NCBI GenBank assembly: GCA_021414115.1
Contig: JAIOPD010000072.1
Location: 1-35,537 of the forward strand
DNA from: Planctomycetia bacterium
GTDB lineage: Bacteria > Planctomycetota > Planctomycetia > Pirellulales > UBA1268
Reading direction: 5' to 3'
DNA: 35,537 bases
Positions within the stretch are counted from its first letter, which is position 1. The number at the start of each line of letters is the position of its first letter. The position numbers and the translations under genes were made by a program. Under the pieces are notes generated by a model. It did not search any database. It had not been told where the DNA came from and saw only the letters and a program-made list of their open reading frames with translations. This document shows, piece by piece, positions 16,282-25,051 of this stretch.

Positions 16282-19149
16282 TCAGTAGACGGTGATGAAC
16301 TCGCTGGCGTTGTAGAGGCTGCGGCAGAGCATCGGCAGGCCATGCTTCTCCACCAGTCCACGACCGGCCTCGATCTCCGTTGGCGTCGCTTCACGGCCGA
16401 AGGCGAGGAGCACCGCACGGCGTACCTGGTTGGCCGGATCGTCGCCGGCCTCCTGCTGCACCCGCTTCGCGAACCGTGCCGCCTGGTCGAGGAGGAAGTC
16501 GCCGTTGAGCATGTTGAGCGCCTGGAGCGGCGTCGTGCTCACCGTGCGCTTCGGCTGCACCTGTCCCGCGTCGGGACAGTCGAAGGCACCGAAGAAGGTG
16601 TCGAGCTCCGATCGCGGTTTGCTCTGGTAGACCATGCGGCGGAAGTCCTCATCGGTGAACTTCGTTTTCGTGGTGTAGGCCTTCACGTAGTTGGTATTGG
16701 GCTCGAAGAAGTCGAAGCCAGGCCCGCCCATCTTCGGATTGAGGGCCCCGCTGACGGCGAGGATCGAGTCGCGGAGCGGCTCGGCCTCCAGCCGCCGGGG
16801 CGGATACCGCCAGAGCAGCCGGCTGCCTGAATCGAGAGCCAGCGCATCGGGCCGCGCGGCGCTCGACTGGCGGTAGGTGCGACTCGTCACGATCAGCCGA
16901 TGCAGGGCCTTGAGATGCCAGCCCTCCGCGACGAGCTCGGCAGCCAGCCAGTCGAGCAGTTCGGGGTGGCTGGGAGCGCCGCCGTTGACGCCGAGATCGC
17001 TCGGGGTGTCGACGATCCCCGTGCCGAAGTGATAGTGCCAGAGCCGGTTGGCGATCGCGCGGGCCGTGAGCGGGTTGTCGGCCGACGCGATCCACTCGGC
17101 GAGCCGCTTCCGCCGTTCCTGCTCGGGAGCGTTGCCCGGGAGATCCCAGGAGCTGCCGAGCTTCGTGAGGCTGCCCGGCGCGATCTCTTCGCGCGGGGCC
17201 ATCGGGTCACCCCGGAAGAAGCGATGGGTCTTCCCTGGCTGGACGAATTCGCCGATGTAGGCCTTTGGCACGTCCTTGAGCTGCTTGAGCTTCTTTTCGG
17301 CCTCGGCCACCTGCGCGGTGAGCGACTCCGCCTCCGCCCGCTCGTTGGGGGAAAGTGACGCAAAGTCGGCCGCAGCGACAGCGTTGCCGCCATACGGAAT
17401 GCGGTCCTTGTCGCTCGCCACCGGCTGCCAGGTCGTGCCATCGTTCGAGACGGCCACCTCGTAGCGGGTGGCGACGCGATCGGAAAACTGTGGGGTTGAG
17501 CTGCGGTCGCGGCTCCAGGCGATGCGATGGATCTCGGCCGGCTCCTTGAACGCCAGCTGCACCCAGCCCGTGCCTCGCTCGTTGGAGATCCACGACCGCC
17601 CGTTGCCGTACCGGCCGTCATTCACGTGCTCGAGCTTGTGGATCTCGTGGCCGGGTAGCGTGCTCGACGCAGTGGCTGTTGCGGTCCTCGCGATATTCGT
17701 GCCGTCGGTGGCAAACACCTCCAGTTCGTCGATGCAGGGCTGCGAGTTGCCGGTGGTGGCAAGCACGGTGAACCGCAGAAACCTCGCGCGTACGGCGGGA
17801 AACGCATCGACGTTTTCGTGGGGTGAGACCTGGGGCCGCTGCGGGGCGGGTGAGCCATCGGCTTGCGCGGCCGCGCGGAACTCGGCGAGCCGCTCGTTCG
17901 CCGTTGCGATCTCTCGTTCGACTGCCGCTATCAGCTGCTGCCGCTCGGCGTCTTCCTTGGGATTGGGGATCGGCCGTTCGCCGTGCTTCACGCCCTCGAA
18001 CACCGCCTTGATCCGGTAGTAGTCGGTCTGCGGGACCGGATCGAACTTGTGGTCGTGGCAGCGGGCGCAGCCGACCGTCATGCCGAGGAACGTCGATGCG
18101 GTGGTGCTCACCATGTCGTGCAGTTCGTCAGCCCGCTGATTCGACGTGAGCACGATGTCTGGCGACTTGACCTGGTCGTACGGCCCGCCCACGAGGAAGC
18201 CAGTGGCGGGGTGGACGCCGAAGGCATCGCCGGCGATCTGCTCACGTACGAACTGATCGAACGGCTTATCGTCGTTGAACGCGGCAATGCAATAGTCGCG
18301 GTACGGCCAGGCATTGGGGCGGGCCGTGTTCGTCTCGAAGCCATGGCTCTCGGCGAACCGCACGACGTCGAGCCAATGCCGCGCCCACCGTTCACCATAG
18401 TGCGGCGAGGCGAGCAGCCGGTTGATGAGCTCGCGATAGGGCCCCTCGATGCCGCCGGCGGAGCGGCATGCATTCTCGAAAGCGGCAATCTCCTCGACCG
18501 TGGGAGGAAGGCCGATGAGGTCGTAAGTCACGCGGCGGATGAGCGTCCGCGGATCGGCCTCCGGGTTGAAGGCGAGCTCCTTCTCGGCAAGCTTCGCTTC
18601 GATGAAGGCATCGATCGGGTTCGATGAACCCCCTGCGGCGTCTTGCTGCGGCACCGGCGGCCGGACGACCGGCTGGAATGCCCAGTGGTCAGCCCCCTTT
18701 TCTGCCTTGCCCTCGCCCTTCGGCAGGAGCGACTCGGGCAGCGTCGCAAGGTCGTCGGGCCAGACGGCCCCCGCCGCGATCCAATCCTTCACCAGTGTCT
18801 GCTCGTCGGCGGTGAGCGGCTCGCCGTCCGCCGGCATCCGTGATTCCTTGTCCGACGTCGTGATCCGGACGTAGATCTCGCTCTCGTCGGGCTTGCCCGC
18901 GACGACGCCCGCGGTGCCCGAATCACCGCCTGCGAAGGCCTTCTCCCGCAGATCGATCCGATAGCCGCTTTCGGCCTCATGCGGCCCGTGGCAGGCCCCG
19001 CACTTCGCGGCCAGAAGGGGAGCAATGTGGCCGGCGAAATCGGTCGCGTCGGCCCTTGCCCGCGACGCCCCAATTCCTGTCAGGCCGACGACACAACCAA
19101 CGACGATGATCGGCGCCCAGCGGGACCGCGGCAGAACGTGGCCGGCCAT
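16282..19149 (-). CDS. Planctomycete cytochrome C / DUF1549 / DUF1553 protein with an inserted discoidin-like domain
   Basis: This 955-residue exported protein of the PSCyt1-PSCyt2-PSD1 type has a signal anchor (APIIVVGCVVGLTGIGASRA). It is followed by the PSCyt1 heme motif CGACH (about residues 50-54) with SRMPADGEPLTADEQ. DUF1549 follows, with DLIGLPPTVEEI, GERWARHWLDVVRFAES, and a second C-x-x-C-H in GCARCHDHKFDPV. A region of about 150 residues (CIDELEVFATDGTN through YEVAVSNDGTTWQPVAS) is a discoidin/F5-8C-like sugar-binding module. The DUF1553 part ends with PKRTVSTTPLQALNMLNG. Such proteins are presumed periplasmic electron-transfer partners in polymer breakdown; the role is not proven. 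Start ATG 19149 was chosen for its GAGGAG site; an in-frame ATG at 19188 is less likely. Confidence 0.93.
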   Translation of the reverse strand: MAGHVLPRSRWAPIIVVGCVVGLTGIGASRARADATDFAGHIAPLLAAKCGACHGPHEAESGYRIDLREKAFAGGDSGTAGVVAGKPDESEIYVRITTSDKESRMPADGEPLTADEQTLVKDWIAAGAVWPDDLATLPESLLPKGEGKAEKGADHWAFQPVVRPPVPQQDAAGGSSNPIDAFIEAKLAEKELAFNPEADPRTLIRRVTYDLIGLPPTVEEIAAFENACRSAGGIEGPYRELINRLLASPHYGERWARHWLDVVRFAESHGFETNTARPNAWPYRDYCIAAFNDDKPFDQFVREQIAGDAFGVHPATGFLVGGPYDQVKSPDIVLTSNQRADELHDMVSTTASTFLGMTVGCARCHDHKFDPVPQTDYYRIKAVFEGVKHGERPIPNPKEDAERQQLIAAVEREIATANERLAEFRAAAQADGSPAPQRPQVSPHENVDAFPAVRARFLRFTVLATTGNSQPCIDELEVFATDGTNIARTATATASSTLPGHEIHKLEHVNDGRYGNGRSWISNERGTGWVQLAFKEPAEIHRIAWSRDRSSTPQFSDRVATRYEVAVSNDGTTWQPVASDKDRIPYGGNAVAAADFASLSPNERAEAESLTAQVAEAEKKLKQLKDVPKAYIGEFVQPGKTHRFFRGDPMAPREEIAPGSLTKLGSSWDLPGNAPEQERRKRLAEWIASADNPLTARAIANRLWHYHFGTGIVDTPSDLGVNGGAPSHPELLDWLAAELVAEGWHLKALHRLIVTSRTYRQSSAARPDALALDSGSRLLWRYPPRRLEAEPLRDSILAVSGALNPKMGGPGFDFFEPNTNYVKAYTTKTKFTDEDFRRMVYQSKPRSELDTFFGAFDCPDAGQVQPKRTVSTTPLQALNMLNGDFLLDQAARFAKRVQQEAGDDPANQVRRAVLLAFGREATPTEIEAGRGLVEKHGLPMLCRSLYNASEFITVY

Positions 19150-19551
19150 AATCGTGCTCCTCGAACCAGAGTGGCAGGTGCAAGCCAATCTTATTCTAGT
19201 TTGTGAGCCCGTCCGGCCTCGACCCGTGGTGTCGCTAATTCTTTACGTTTTCCACGTACCCGTTCCCGTCCTCAGGCCGTCAGCTATGACGCGAGATCGA
19301 ATCGGAAGTTAGTCTTGCTTCCGGGGTTTACGTCGGCGCGCAGGGGCGAGGTAATCGGCGCGGCGTAGCGGCTCGGCAGAAGATTCTTGATCGTGGGGCA
19401 GGGACTGCCGGACTTCGTCGTCGCTTCGGCTTCTGTGGCGTCGGGTCAGTTGCCTGCACCGTGGCAACGAATGCGAGCACCACGACGGCGAGGATCGCGA
19501 GCGAGTATCGGATGATCGAAATCCATGCTCATAGCGAGCCTTTGCCGGCTT
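19150..19551. other. About 400-bp intergenic region with a broken short secreted-peptide-like frame
   Basis: No complete gene was seen. On the minus strand around 19370-19535 one frame encodes a signal-like helix (RYSLAILAVVVLAFVATVQA) followed by a basic proline-rich tail, but it is preceded by a stop and lacks a start codon. Just upstream, in another frame, MSMDF could have been its original start, so it may be a frameshifted small gene. A TAGAAT box at about 19193-19198 on the minus strand could serve the DUF1549 gene, but no matching -35 box was found. Confidence 0.35.
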
Positions 19552-20466
19552 TCACTTCGTGCGCGGCGTGGGCTTCGGGATCGGCTTTCCGGTGAGCTCG
19601 CCCACGATCCAGTCGAGCCCTTCGAGATTGTCGAGGAGCCGGGCCTCGGCATCGTTCCCCGTATGGTTGAGAATGCCGATCGGGCCTGTGTAGCCGCTTT
19701 CGCAGATCACCTTCGCGAGTTCCACGTCGAGATCGCCCTGGCCGAGCACCATGATCTTCTGGCCCTTCTTGTCGCCGCCGGCGGTCATGCCGTTGAGATT
19801 GAGGAACGTCAGGTGCGGCAGCATCTTCGCGAGCGCCTCCTTGAAGCGTGGCAGATGGTCATGCCCGTGGTGCTGGTTGTAGACGATGCCCACGTTCGGC
19901 AGGTTCACCTCCTCGCAGACGGCGACCATGTTCTCGGGCTCGCCCCCCCAGCCGCCGTGGTTGTAGATGGCGACCGAGCAGCCAGCCTTGGCGGCGGCCT
20001 CCGCCGTCTTCCGCAGGCTGTCCGCGGCGTGCTTCACCTTCGCGGCCTGATCGAGTTCGCCAGGGGCGCTTGCCATCACCCAGAACGACGGCTTCAGGCC
20101 CCGCTGCGTGAAGCTCTCCAGCGACTTGGGAAAACCGGGCGGCAGCGACCAAAACGCGTCGAGCGCGACGCCGTGCTTCGCGAGCGCATCCCACTCCTGC
20201 TCGAAGGTCGGCACATGCTCGCCCCGCCAGTCGTAGGCGAAATGCTTGAAGCCGAGTTTCTCGAGCATCACCGCCCGCTCCTCCGGCCCACGTTGCTTCG
20301 CATCGAAGGGCACGATGCACCAGGCGACGAGGTTGTCTCGCCGAAAGAGTTCTTTCGCCTTCGTGGCGACGTCCACGGGCTCGGCAGCGCGACCGATGCC
20401 AGCCCCGCCGGTCATCGCGACCACGCTCCAAACGAAAACGACGCTTAGCAGATGGCGAAACGACAT
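19552..20466 (-). CDS. Secreted sugar phosphate isomerase/epimerase-like TIM-barrel protein
   Basis: This 304-residue protein has a Sec signal peptide (MSFRHLLSVVFVWSVVAMTG, ending near RAAEP) and a xylose-isomerase-like TIM barrel. Landmarks are LVAWCIVPFDAKQRGPEERA at the first strand, LGFKHFAYDWRGEHVPTF, AIYNHGGWGGEPENM (metal-ligand region), GIVYNQHHGHDHL, and NLNGMTAGGDKKGQKI with GPIGILNHTGND. Planctomycetes encode many such periplasmic barrels near DUF1501/DUF1549 genes, and the reaction is unknown. AAGGAAA lies just upstream of the ATG. The gene starts 38 bases after the stop of the cytochrome-cupredoxin gene, so it is the second gene of that operon. Confidence 0.88.
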   Translation of the reverse strand: MSFRHLLSVVFVWSVVAMTGGAGIGRAAEPVDVATKAKELFRRDNLVAWCIVPFDAKQRGPEERAVMLEKLGFKHFAYDWRGEHVPTFEQEWDALAKHGVALDAFWSLPPGFPKSLESFTQRGLKPSFWVMASAPGELDQAAKVKHAADSLRKTAEAAAKAGCSVAIYNHGGWGGEPENMVAVCEEVNLPNVGIVYNQHHGHDHLPRFKEALAKMLPHLTFLNLNGMTAGGDKKGQKIMVLGQGDLDVELAKVICESGYTGPIGILNHTGNDAEARLLDNLEGLDWIVGELTGKPIPKPTPRTK

Positions 20467-20504
20467 CAGGGCTTTCCTTTGAGGAGAGGTGCGTAGGAGT
20501 CAAA

Positions 20505-23500
20505 TCATTCGACGATCACAACACCGTTCATCAGCTTCCAGTGGCCGGGGAACGTGCAGAGAAACGGATACCGGCCCGGCGCGTCGGGCACGCTGAAATA
20601 GATCGTCTGGCGTTTTCCGGGCTCGGTGATGTCGGCGTAGGCGATCACATCGTCGGTCTTGGGCACGTAATGCCGGGCCACGGCCTCGGGGTCGGCGATC
20701 AGGCCATCGGCGAGCGTGCCGACGGCGGCGAGCGTGCCGGGCTTCACGAGCACCCAGTTGTGCGGCACGACGTCGGGATTCACGAACGTGAGGGCGAGTT
20801 TCTCGCCGGGCTTCGCCCGCAGTTCCGGCGTTTTGTAGGCGAGGTTCGAGGCGGCCTCGACCGTAATGGCTCTCGCTCCCTCCACCTTCCCGAGCCACGG
20901 GTTTTTTACTGCCGCCTTCAGCATCGCGATGTCGCGCAGAATCGGATGGGCTGCGACAGGCCGCGTCACCTCCTGGTAGTTCGGGATCTCGCGGAACGGT
21001 TCGGCGAGCGCGTGGACCGTGGCGAACACGTCGCGCGTCGTGCTACTTGCGACGGCCACCTGTAGATGCAATTGGTTCACCGGCTGGATGTCGGGGATCT
21101 CGAGAAACAGGCTCTGGCCGTCGGAGAGCACCGTGGCCGAGCGAATCGCGAGCGGGTCGTGACCCACGGTGCCATAGTGGCTGGGCGACAACTCGGGCGA
21201 GCCGTACGACGGGCCGTAGCGGTAGTTCCAGCACTGGGCGAAGTGGTTCTTCGCGTCGGCGGCCACGTCGCGATCGAGCGGTGCCGAGAATCGCAGCAGC
21301 ATGCCGTTCCGGTGAGCCCGGAAACCAATCGGCTGCTGGACGGTGCCGCCGGTGTATCGCACCCGCTGGAAGCAGCCGTCATCGACGCCGTACACATGCC
21401 AGCCGTTCATCCCGCTCACGTAGAGTTGGCCGTCCGCGGGACTGAACCGGCCACGATGAACTCCCGACCGAAAATCCCCAGGCAGCGGCACCACCGCCCC
21501 TTGCAGTTGGCCGGCCACCTCGTCGCGAAGCACTAGGAACTGCGTGCAGGAGCCGAATGAGAAATGCACCATCTGCCCGCCGAGCGGCCCCCAGCGATCG
21601 CTCGACACGTAGGCCTGGCCGCCGCTCGAGTGATCGAGCCCGCGCGGGAGATACACCATCGGCAGGGCCGGCGGGACGCCGCGGAAGTTCGGCACGGGGT
21701 TCGCCGGTGGCTGGCCCGGGGTCTGCCGCACCGCGCAGATCGCCGATGCCGGCGTCCACTCACCTTCCGACACGGGTACGGTGAGCGTGCCGTCGGGGAG
21801 CAGACCGATGCCGTCCGGATTGCGGAACCCAACGGCGAGCACGTCGATCGTCTTCCCGTCAGGGCTGATCCGCAGTAGCCCTTGGTGCGATGCCGTGAAG
21901 AAGTTGCCGGTTTGGTCGCGTTCGAGGCCACACTTGAAGTTGTGGCCGCCGGAGGGCTGGAATCGGTTCGTGACGCAGGCATAGAAATCGGCCTCACCGT
22001 CGCCGTTCGTGTCGTCGAGCCGCGTGAGCTGGTCGCCGCAGAGCACATACACGACATCGTCATGCGCGACGAGGCCGAGCGCCTGGTTGAGCCCGGCCGC
22101 CATTCTTCGCCAGCGGACGTTTTTTAACTCGGCATCGAGGCCCGACACCCGCCACACGTCGCCTTGGATCGTGCAGATCGCGGCGTCGCCATTCGAGAAA
22201 AAGTCGTGCCCCCCGAAGAACATCAGCGAGCCCCACGGGTTTTCGAACGGCGGCGTGATCGTGTCGATGGCGTAGGGCGAGCCGGTGCCGGGCGTGCCGA
22301 TCGTCGTGAGCACCTGCGGCCACTGGGGCGGGCCGGCCTTCACGAGGTCGGCAAGCGGATGCTTGTCCGCCGGCGCGATCTCACGAACGAGCACGCCGTC
22401 TTTTATCCACGGGGCGTCGAGGTAGCGAACGTCGCCGATCGAATACGAAAACACCACGCGTGCCCCATGGCGGTAAAAGCCGTGATACGTCCGCGGCCCC
22501 GGCGGCAGTTCCGCAGCCGCGGGCACCGGCCCGGGCGTTCCGGCGGGCGTTGCCGTGGCAAGAAACCCGTATCGTGTCTTCGCAAACGTGAGAAACCCGC
22601 CCGTCCACACGGCCTCGAACTGCAGCGTGTCGGGATTGAAGCAGGCCGCAAGCTCGCCGGCCTCGCCGAGCCGCACGCTCACGGCCCGCGAAATCACGCG
22701 ACCACTGATGGCGAGCGGCCAGCACTGCACCGAACCCTGATCGCTCTTGTTGCGCCGTTCGTCGTCCCACGTAGACCACGGGATGGTCCCCCAGTGCCCC
22801 CCCTTGCCGCCGTCGAGGCCAGGCCACGCAGGGAGCAGAAGTGGCATTGGGTCACGGCCGCGAAACTGCATGGCCTGCTTCGTGTAGGCATCGTAGACGC
22901 GGTCCTTGTTCACCCACAGGTCGCGGTTGGGCCAGTCATCGGGCCGGAGTGGCTCGCGGGGCACGTCGAACGGTCCCGCACGATGCGAGAGCGATTCGAG
23001 CCCCGGCGTGCGGCCGAGTTCCAAGAGATACCGCACGAGGTCGCGGCGGTCCTCCGCTGGGAGCGACGTAAACACGTTGGCCGGCATGAGCGAGCCGACG
23101 TCGGTCCGCTCCTCGATATCGGCTGGCGGCACCGTGTGGCTTTTGCCCGTCGCATCGACGAGCACGACGGCCTCGGCTGTGTCTTCCTTGATGATCCCCT
23201 GCAGCACACGGCCGTCCGTGAGCGTGATGGCATAGGCCCGATACTCGGGCTTCACAGAGCGGGCGGGCCAGTAGACCGACTCGACGATATCCTCGGGCGT
23301 GAGGCACTTCGCGATCGTCGTCAGCTCCGGCCCGACGGCGCCCCCTTGCCCGCCGACCTTGTGGCACGACGTGCAGCCGGTCGCGGCGGCATTGAACACA
23401 CCGGCCCCGCGGCGAGCGTCACCGGCGGCCCGCGCCTCGGCGAGAGCGGACTGCACGAACTCCGTGCTGTGTTGCTCCGGCGGAGCCGCCGCCTCGCCCG

Positions 23501-23585
23501 CCCCTGCAGGCAGGCAAAGGACGGCGGCGACAAGTCGGAGGAACCTGCGCGATTCCCGGCCCTTTTGTTTGTCCGTACAAAACAT
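20505..23585 (-). CDS. Secreted cytochrome c / DUF6797-like / cupredoxin fusion protein
   Basis: The product is about 1026 residues, with a signal peptide (RRFLRLVAAVLCLPAGAGEA). A c-type heme domain has CTSCH at about 71-75 and the downstream LMPANVFTSLPAEDRRDLVR (axial Met), as in the planctomycete/verrucomicrobial putative heme-binding domain. The middle is a beta-propeller/DUF6797-like part (FNPDTLQFEAVWTGGFLTFA, WRVSGLDAELKNVRWRRMAA, DPDGIGLLPDG-like turns). The C-terminal ~110 residues are a type I copper (auracyanin/plastocyanin-like) domain with ligands His (PHNWV, ~942), Cys (FLCTF, ~1010), His (PGHWK) and Met (KLM). Heme and copper in one chain suggest periplasmic electron transfer from a substrate oxidation. 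Start ATG 23585 is used because upstream codons in the same frame belong to a decayed ATPase gene. Confidence 0.88.
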   Translation of the reverse strand: MFCTDKQKGRESRRFLRLVAAVLCLPAGAGEAAAPPEQHSTEFVQSALAEARAAGDARRGAGVFNAAATGCTSCHKVGGQGGAVGPELTTIAKCLTPEDIVESVYWPARSVKPEYRAYAITLTDGRVLQGIIKEDTAEAVVLVDATGKSHTVPPADIEERTDVGSLMPANVFTSLPAEDRRDLVRYLLELGRTPGLESLSHRAGPFDVPREPLRPDDWPNRDLWVNKDRVYDAYTKQAMQFRGRDPMPLLLPAWPGLDGGKGGHWGTIPWSTWDDERRNKSDQGSVQCWPLAISGRVISRAVSVRLGEAGELAACFNPDTLQFEAVWTGGFLTFAKTRYGFLATATPAGTPGPVPAAAELPPGPRTYHGFYRHGARVVFSYSIGDVRYLDAPWIKDGVLVREIAPADKHPLADLVKAGPPQWPQVLTTIGTPGTGSPYAIDTITPPFENPWGSLMFFGGHDFFSNGDAAICTIQGDVWRVSGLDAELKNVRWRRMAAGLNQALGLVAHDDVVYVLCGDQLTRLDDTNGDGEADFYACVTNRFQPSGGHNFKCGLERDQTGNFFTASHQGLLRISPDGKTIDVLAVGFRNPDGIGLLPDGTLTVPVSEGEWTPASAICAVRQTPGQPPANPVPNFRGVPPALPMVYLPRGLDHSSGGQAYVSSDRWGPLGGQMVHFSFGSCTQFLVLRDEVAGQLQGAVVPLPGDFRSGVHRGRFSPADGQLYVSGMNGWHVYGVDDGCFQRVRYTGGTVQQPIGFRAHRNGMLLRFSAPLDRDVAADAKNHFAQCWNYRYGPSYGSPELSPSHYGTVGHDPLAIRSATVLSDGQSLFLEIPDIQPVNQLHLQVAVASSTTRDVFATVHALAEPFREIPNYQEVTRPVAAHPILRDIAMLKAAVKNPWLGKVEGARAITVEAASNLAYKTPELRAKPGEKLALTFVNPDVVPHNWVLVKPGTLAAVGTLADGLIADPEAVARHYVPKTDDVIAYADITEPGKRQTIYFSVPDAPGRYPFLCTFPGHWKLMNGVVIVE
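23569..23580. promoter_or_regulatory. Putative operator TTGTACGGACAA at the start of the cytochrome-cupredoxin gene
   Basis: The imperfect palindrome TTGT-ACGG-ACAA (minus-strand reading) lies five bases inside the ATG at 23585, about +5 to +16 relative to the predicted transcription start. The same 12-mer occurs at the same distance from the ATG in the ThuA gene (26880-26891) and was not noticed elsewhere in the window. An operator for a dimeric repressor fits the position. Confidence 0.55.
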
Positions 23586-23591
23586 TTCCTG

Positions 23592-23620
23592 AGAATATGG
23601 CGGCTCTGTTGGCCTGTCAA
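23592..23620 (-). promoter_or_regulatory. Predicted leaderless promoter of the cytochrome-cupredoxin operon
   Basis: On the minus strand TTGACA (23615-23620) and TATTCT (23592-23597) are spaced by exactly 17 bases. The -10 box ends six bases before the ATG at 23585, so the predicted transcription start is the A of the ATG. Confidence 0.65.
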
Positions 23621-23639
23621 CTCGGGCGGCGATTCGCTT

Positions 23640-24075
23640 ACCCGCGAGCCGCGGCAGCGAAGTCGATTGCGTCCGCGAGCGGCATGACATTCGCCACAGC
23701 CTGCCCAGCGAGGCTGGGGTCGTGCCGAGTCCAAGCGTGCCAAAGTCTTGTTCCACGAAACTCCGCAAAAACGACCGGGGAATCCCCCGCGCAGCCAAAG
23801 CCTGCGAACGTCGTCCCTGCCGACTTCGTCGAGGCTGAATCCCTGCATGTCGACGAAGGCCACCCGGCCTGCGAGCGACTCCGTCACGCCGCGGACGAGG
23901 TGCGATGACGCGCTGCCCAGAAGAATGAACTGGGCTAGCTATTGGGGCCGATCGGCAAGGACCCGAAGGACCGGAAACAGTCCGGGCATCCGCTGCACCT
24001 CATCGATCAACACAAGGCCCCGCAGCGTCTCGAGAGCGAGCAGCGGATGCTGCAACGCCGCTTCATGGTGACACG
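23640..24075 (-). pseudogene. Decayed DUF4143-type AAA ATPase fragment (middle part)
   Basis: The minus strand reads [20 protein letters not shown] plus [10 protein letters not shown] (Walker B region), then an in-frame TAG at about 23939, then QFILLGSASSHLVRGVTESL with AGRVAFVDMQGF. It next shifts frame into PRSFLRSFVEQDFGTLGLG and LGRLWRM. This order matches AAA_14/DUF4143 ATPases. The Walker A N-terminus and the C-terminal DUF4143 half are missing, and residues between FPRSFL and RSFVEQD appear deleted. The relic runs into the promoter of the cytochrome-cupredoxin gene, so part of that promoter DNA derives from dead coding sequence. Confidence 0.75.
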
Positions 24076-24096
24076 AGCGCGTCCCACACGCACCGG

Positions 24097-24576
24097 TTAC
24101 TCGAGCTGGTCGCCATAGCGACGCCGGACCTCCTCGAGGAACGAATGGCACCAGCCATCAAAGCCAGCGACGCAGTGGGCAGCGTTCTTGGCGGCGGCTG
24201 TGACACGGACCGGATCGAGGTCGAGGTCATAAGCATGGCGAAAAAGATGGCGAAACCCCTTGAGCTCACGGACCTCTCGCACCGCTTCGGCAGGGAGGAA
24301 CGCCGGGCGAATGCCCTTCAGGTCGAGGCTCACCCGCTCAATCAGCGTGTCGTGGTAGCGACCAGTCTTTTGGAGGTGGTTCTCAAACGACTCGCAAAGC
24401 CGCTCGAAGGCCTTCTCGAGAATGTTGTAGATGCGGTTGATCTCGAACGCCGCAGCGGCCCACCGACCGTCAGTCGATTCCGCCAGGCGGTCCTTGAGGA
24501 TGCCCACCGCCCGGCGCATCGCCCGGCCGTCCTGTTCCCAGCCATCCTCGAGGATCTGGAGTGCTATGCGATCCAT
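24097..24576 (-). CDS. HepT-like ribonuclease toxin
   Basis: This 159-residue all-helical protein is of the HEPN/HepT toxin group. The motif [13 protein letters not shown] contains the R-x4-H-x-Y active-site pattern of HepT RNases (residues about 115-125). In known MntA-HepT modules the toxin cleaves RNA or tRNA and is switched off when the nucleotidyltransferase partner adds AMP to the tyrosine of this motif. The start MDRIALQIL (ATG 24576) lies inside the end of the MntA-like gene, a 13-base overlap that supports coupling. The upstream open frame to 24732 is only a shadow of the partner gene. The toxin motif is intact, so the module may be active. Confidence 0.82.
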   Translation of the reverse strand: MDRIALQILEDGWEQDGRAMRRAVGILKDRLAESTDGRWAAAAFEINRIYNILEKAFERLCESFENHLQKTGRYHDTLIERVSLDLKGIRPAFLPAEAVREVRELKGFRHLFRHAYDLDLDPVRVTAAAKNAAHCVAGFDGWCHSFLEEVRRRYGDQLE

Positions 24577-24890
24577 CGTTCGCCGCCCCCTTCGATCACG
24601 GGCTTCAGGCGGGTGTGGCCGAGGAGGCAAACGTCGACCTCGCGTCCCACGTCCGCGGAAAGCAGGCTCTGCAGGTATTCGAGGGTCATGCCGGGCGGCA
24701 GCGATTCGAGCGCCACGTCGACATCCGACCACTCATGAAAGCGGCCGGGCTTGACGAGCGAGCCGTAGACCCACACTGCCGTGCCAGGGACATGCCGGGC
24801 CAAGGCGGTGCGGAGGAGCTCGCGGGAGCGGTCGGCCAGCATCGCATCGGCACGCCGCCGCCGTTCACGTTCTGAAGCCAGAATCCACAT
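24564..24890 (-). CDS. MntA-like minimal nucleotidyltransferase antitoxin
   Basis: This 108-residue protein has the nucleotidyltransferase signature VYGSLVKPGRFHEWSDVDVA (GS followed by D-x-D after about 11 residues) and a third acidic region, GREVDVCLLG. This is the MNT-domain antitoxin of the MntA/HepT type II/VII-like module, which in characterised cases adds AMP residues to the HepT tyrosine. It is first in a two-gene operon with HepT (13-base overlap). The ATG at 24890 is chosen because a TATTCT box ends six bases upstream and no Shine-Dalgarno sequence is present, implying a leaderless transcript. Confidence 0.82.
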   Translation of the reverse strand: MWILASERERRRRADAMLADRSRELLRTALARHVPGTAVWVYGSLVKPGRFHEWSDVDVALESLPPGMTLEYLQSLLSADVGREVDVCLLGHTRLKPVIEGGGERWIA

Positions 24891-24896
24891 ATGGTC

Positions 24897-24925
24897 AGAA
24901 TACGAAAAAAGGCGCCCGCGACCAA
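24897..24925 (-). promoter_or_regulatory. Predicted leaderless promoter of the mntA-hepT operon
   Basis: On the minus strand TTGGTC (24920-24925) and TATTCT (24897-24902) are separated by 17 bases, and the -10 box ends six bases before the ATG at 24890. The -35 box is weak (three matches) and falls inside a sequence shared with 31399-31419. Confidence 0.5.
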
Positions 24926-25017
24926 ATACGGGAACCTCGCTGAGAAGCCCAAAGCGCCAGCGATATCGAATATTCCGAAAGGCGCCGCGGATCGGGCACG
25001 ATCACGAACTGGGTCAC
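24914..25017 (-). pseudogene. Relic resembling the 3' end of a PEP-CTERM gene
   Basis: Two blocks match the end of the PEP-CTERM gene at 31.5 kb in the same order. Bases 24914-24934 match 31399-31419 with one mismatch, and the 26 bases 24992-25017 are identical to 31590-31615, which there encode SVTQFVIVPEP at the anchor junction. Here the minus strand reads VTQFVIVPDP and then loses the anchor pattern. The first block is a stem-loop (CCCGC/GCGGG) downstream of the PEP-CTERM stop at the intact locus. The relic lies downstream of an ATPase fragment and upstream of mntA. Confidence 0.5.
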
Positions 25018-25051
25018 CAGGCCGCAAGCTCGCCGGCCTCGCCGCACTTCT

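Noticed and set aside
19446..19652. 68-codon minus-strand frame
   Set aside because: It overlaps the end of the TIM-barrel gene and has no coding pattern; the signal-like helix is in another frame without a start codon.
22164..23687. 507-codon plus-strand frame
   Set aside because: Shadow of the cytochrome-cupredoxin gene with no domain pattern.
23586..23798. N-terminal extension of the cytochrome-cupredoxin protein to an ATG at 23798
   Set aside because: The extension reads PRSFLRSFVEQDFGTLGLG, which is relic DUF4143 ATPase sequence, and it has no signal peptide, which begins only after ATG 23585.
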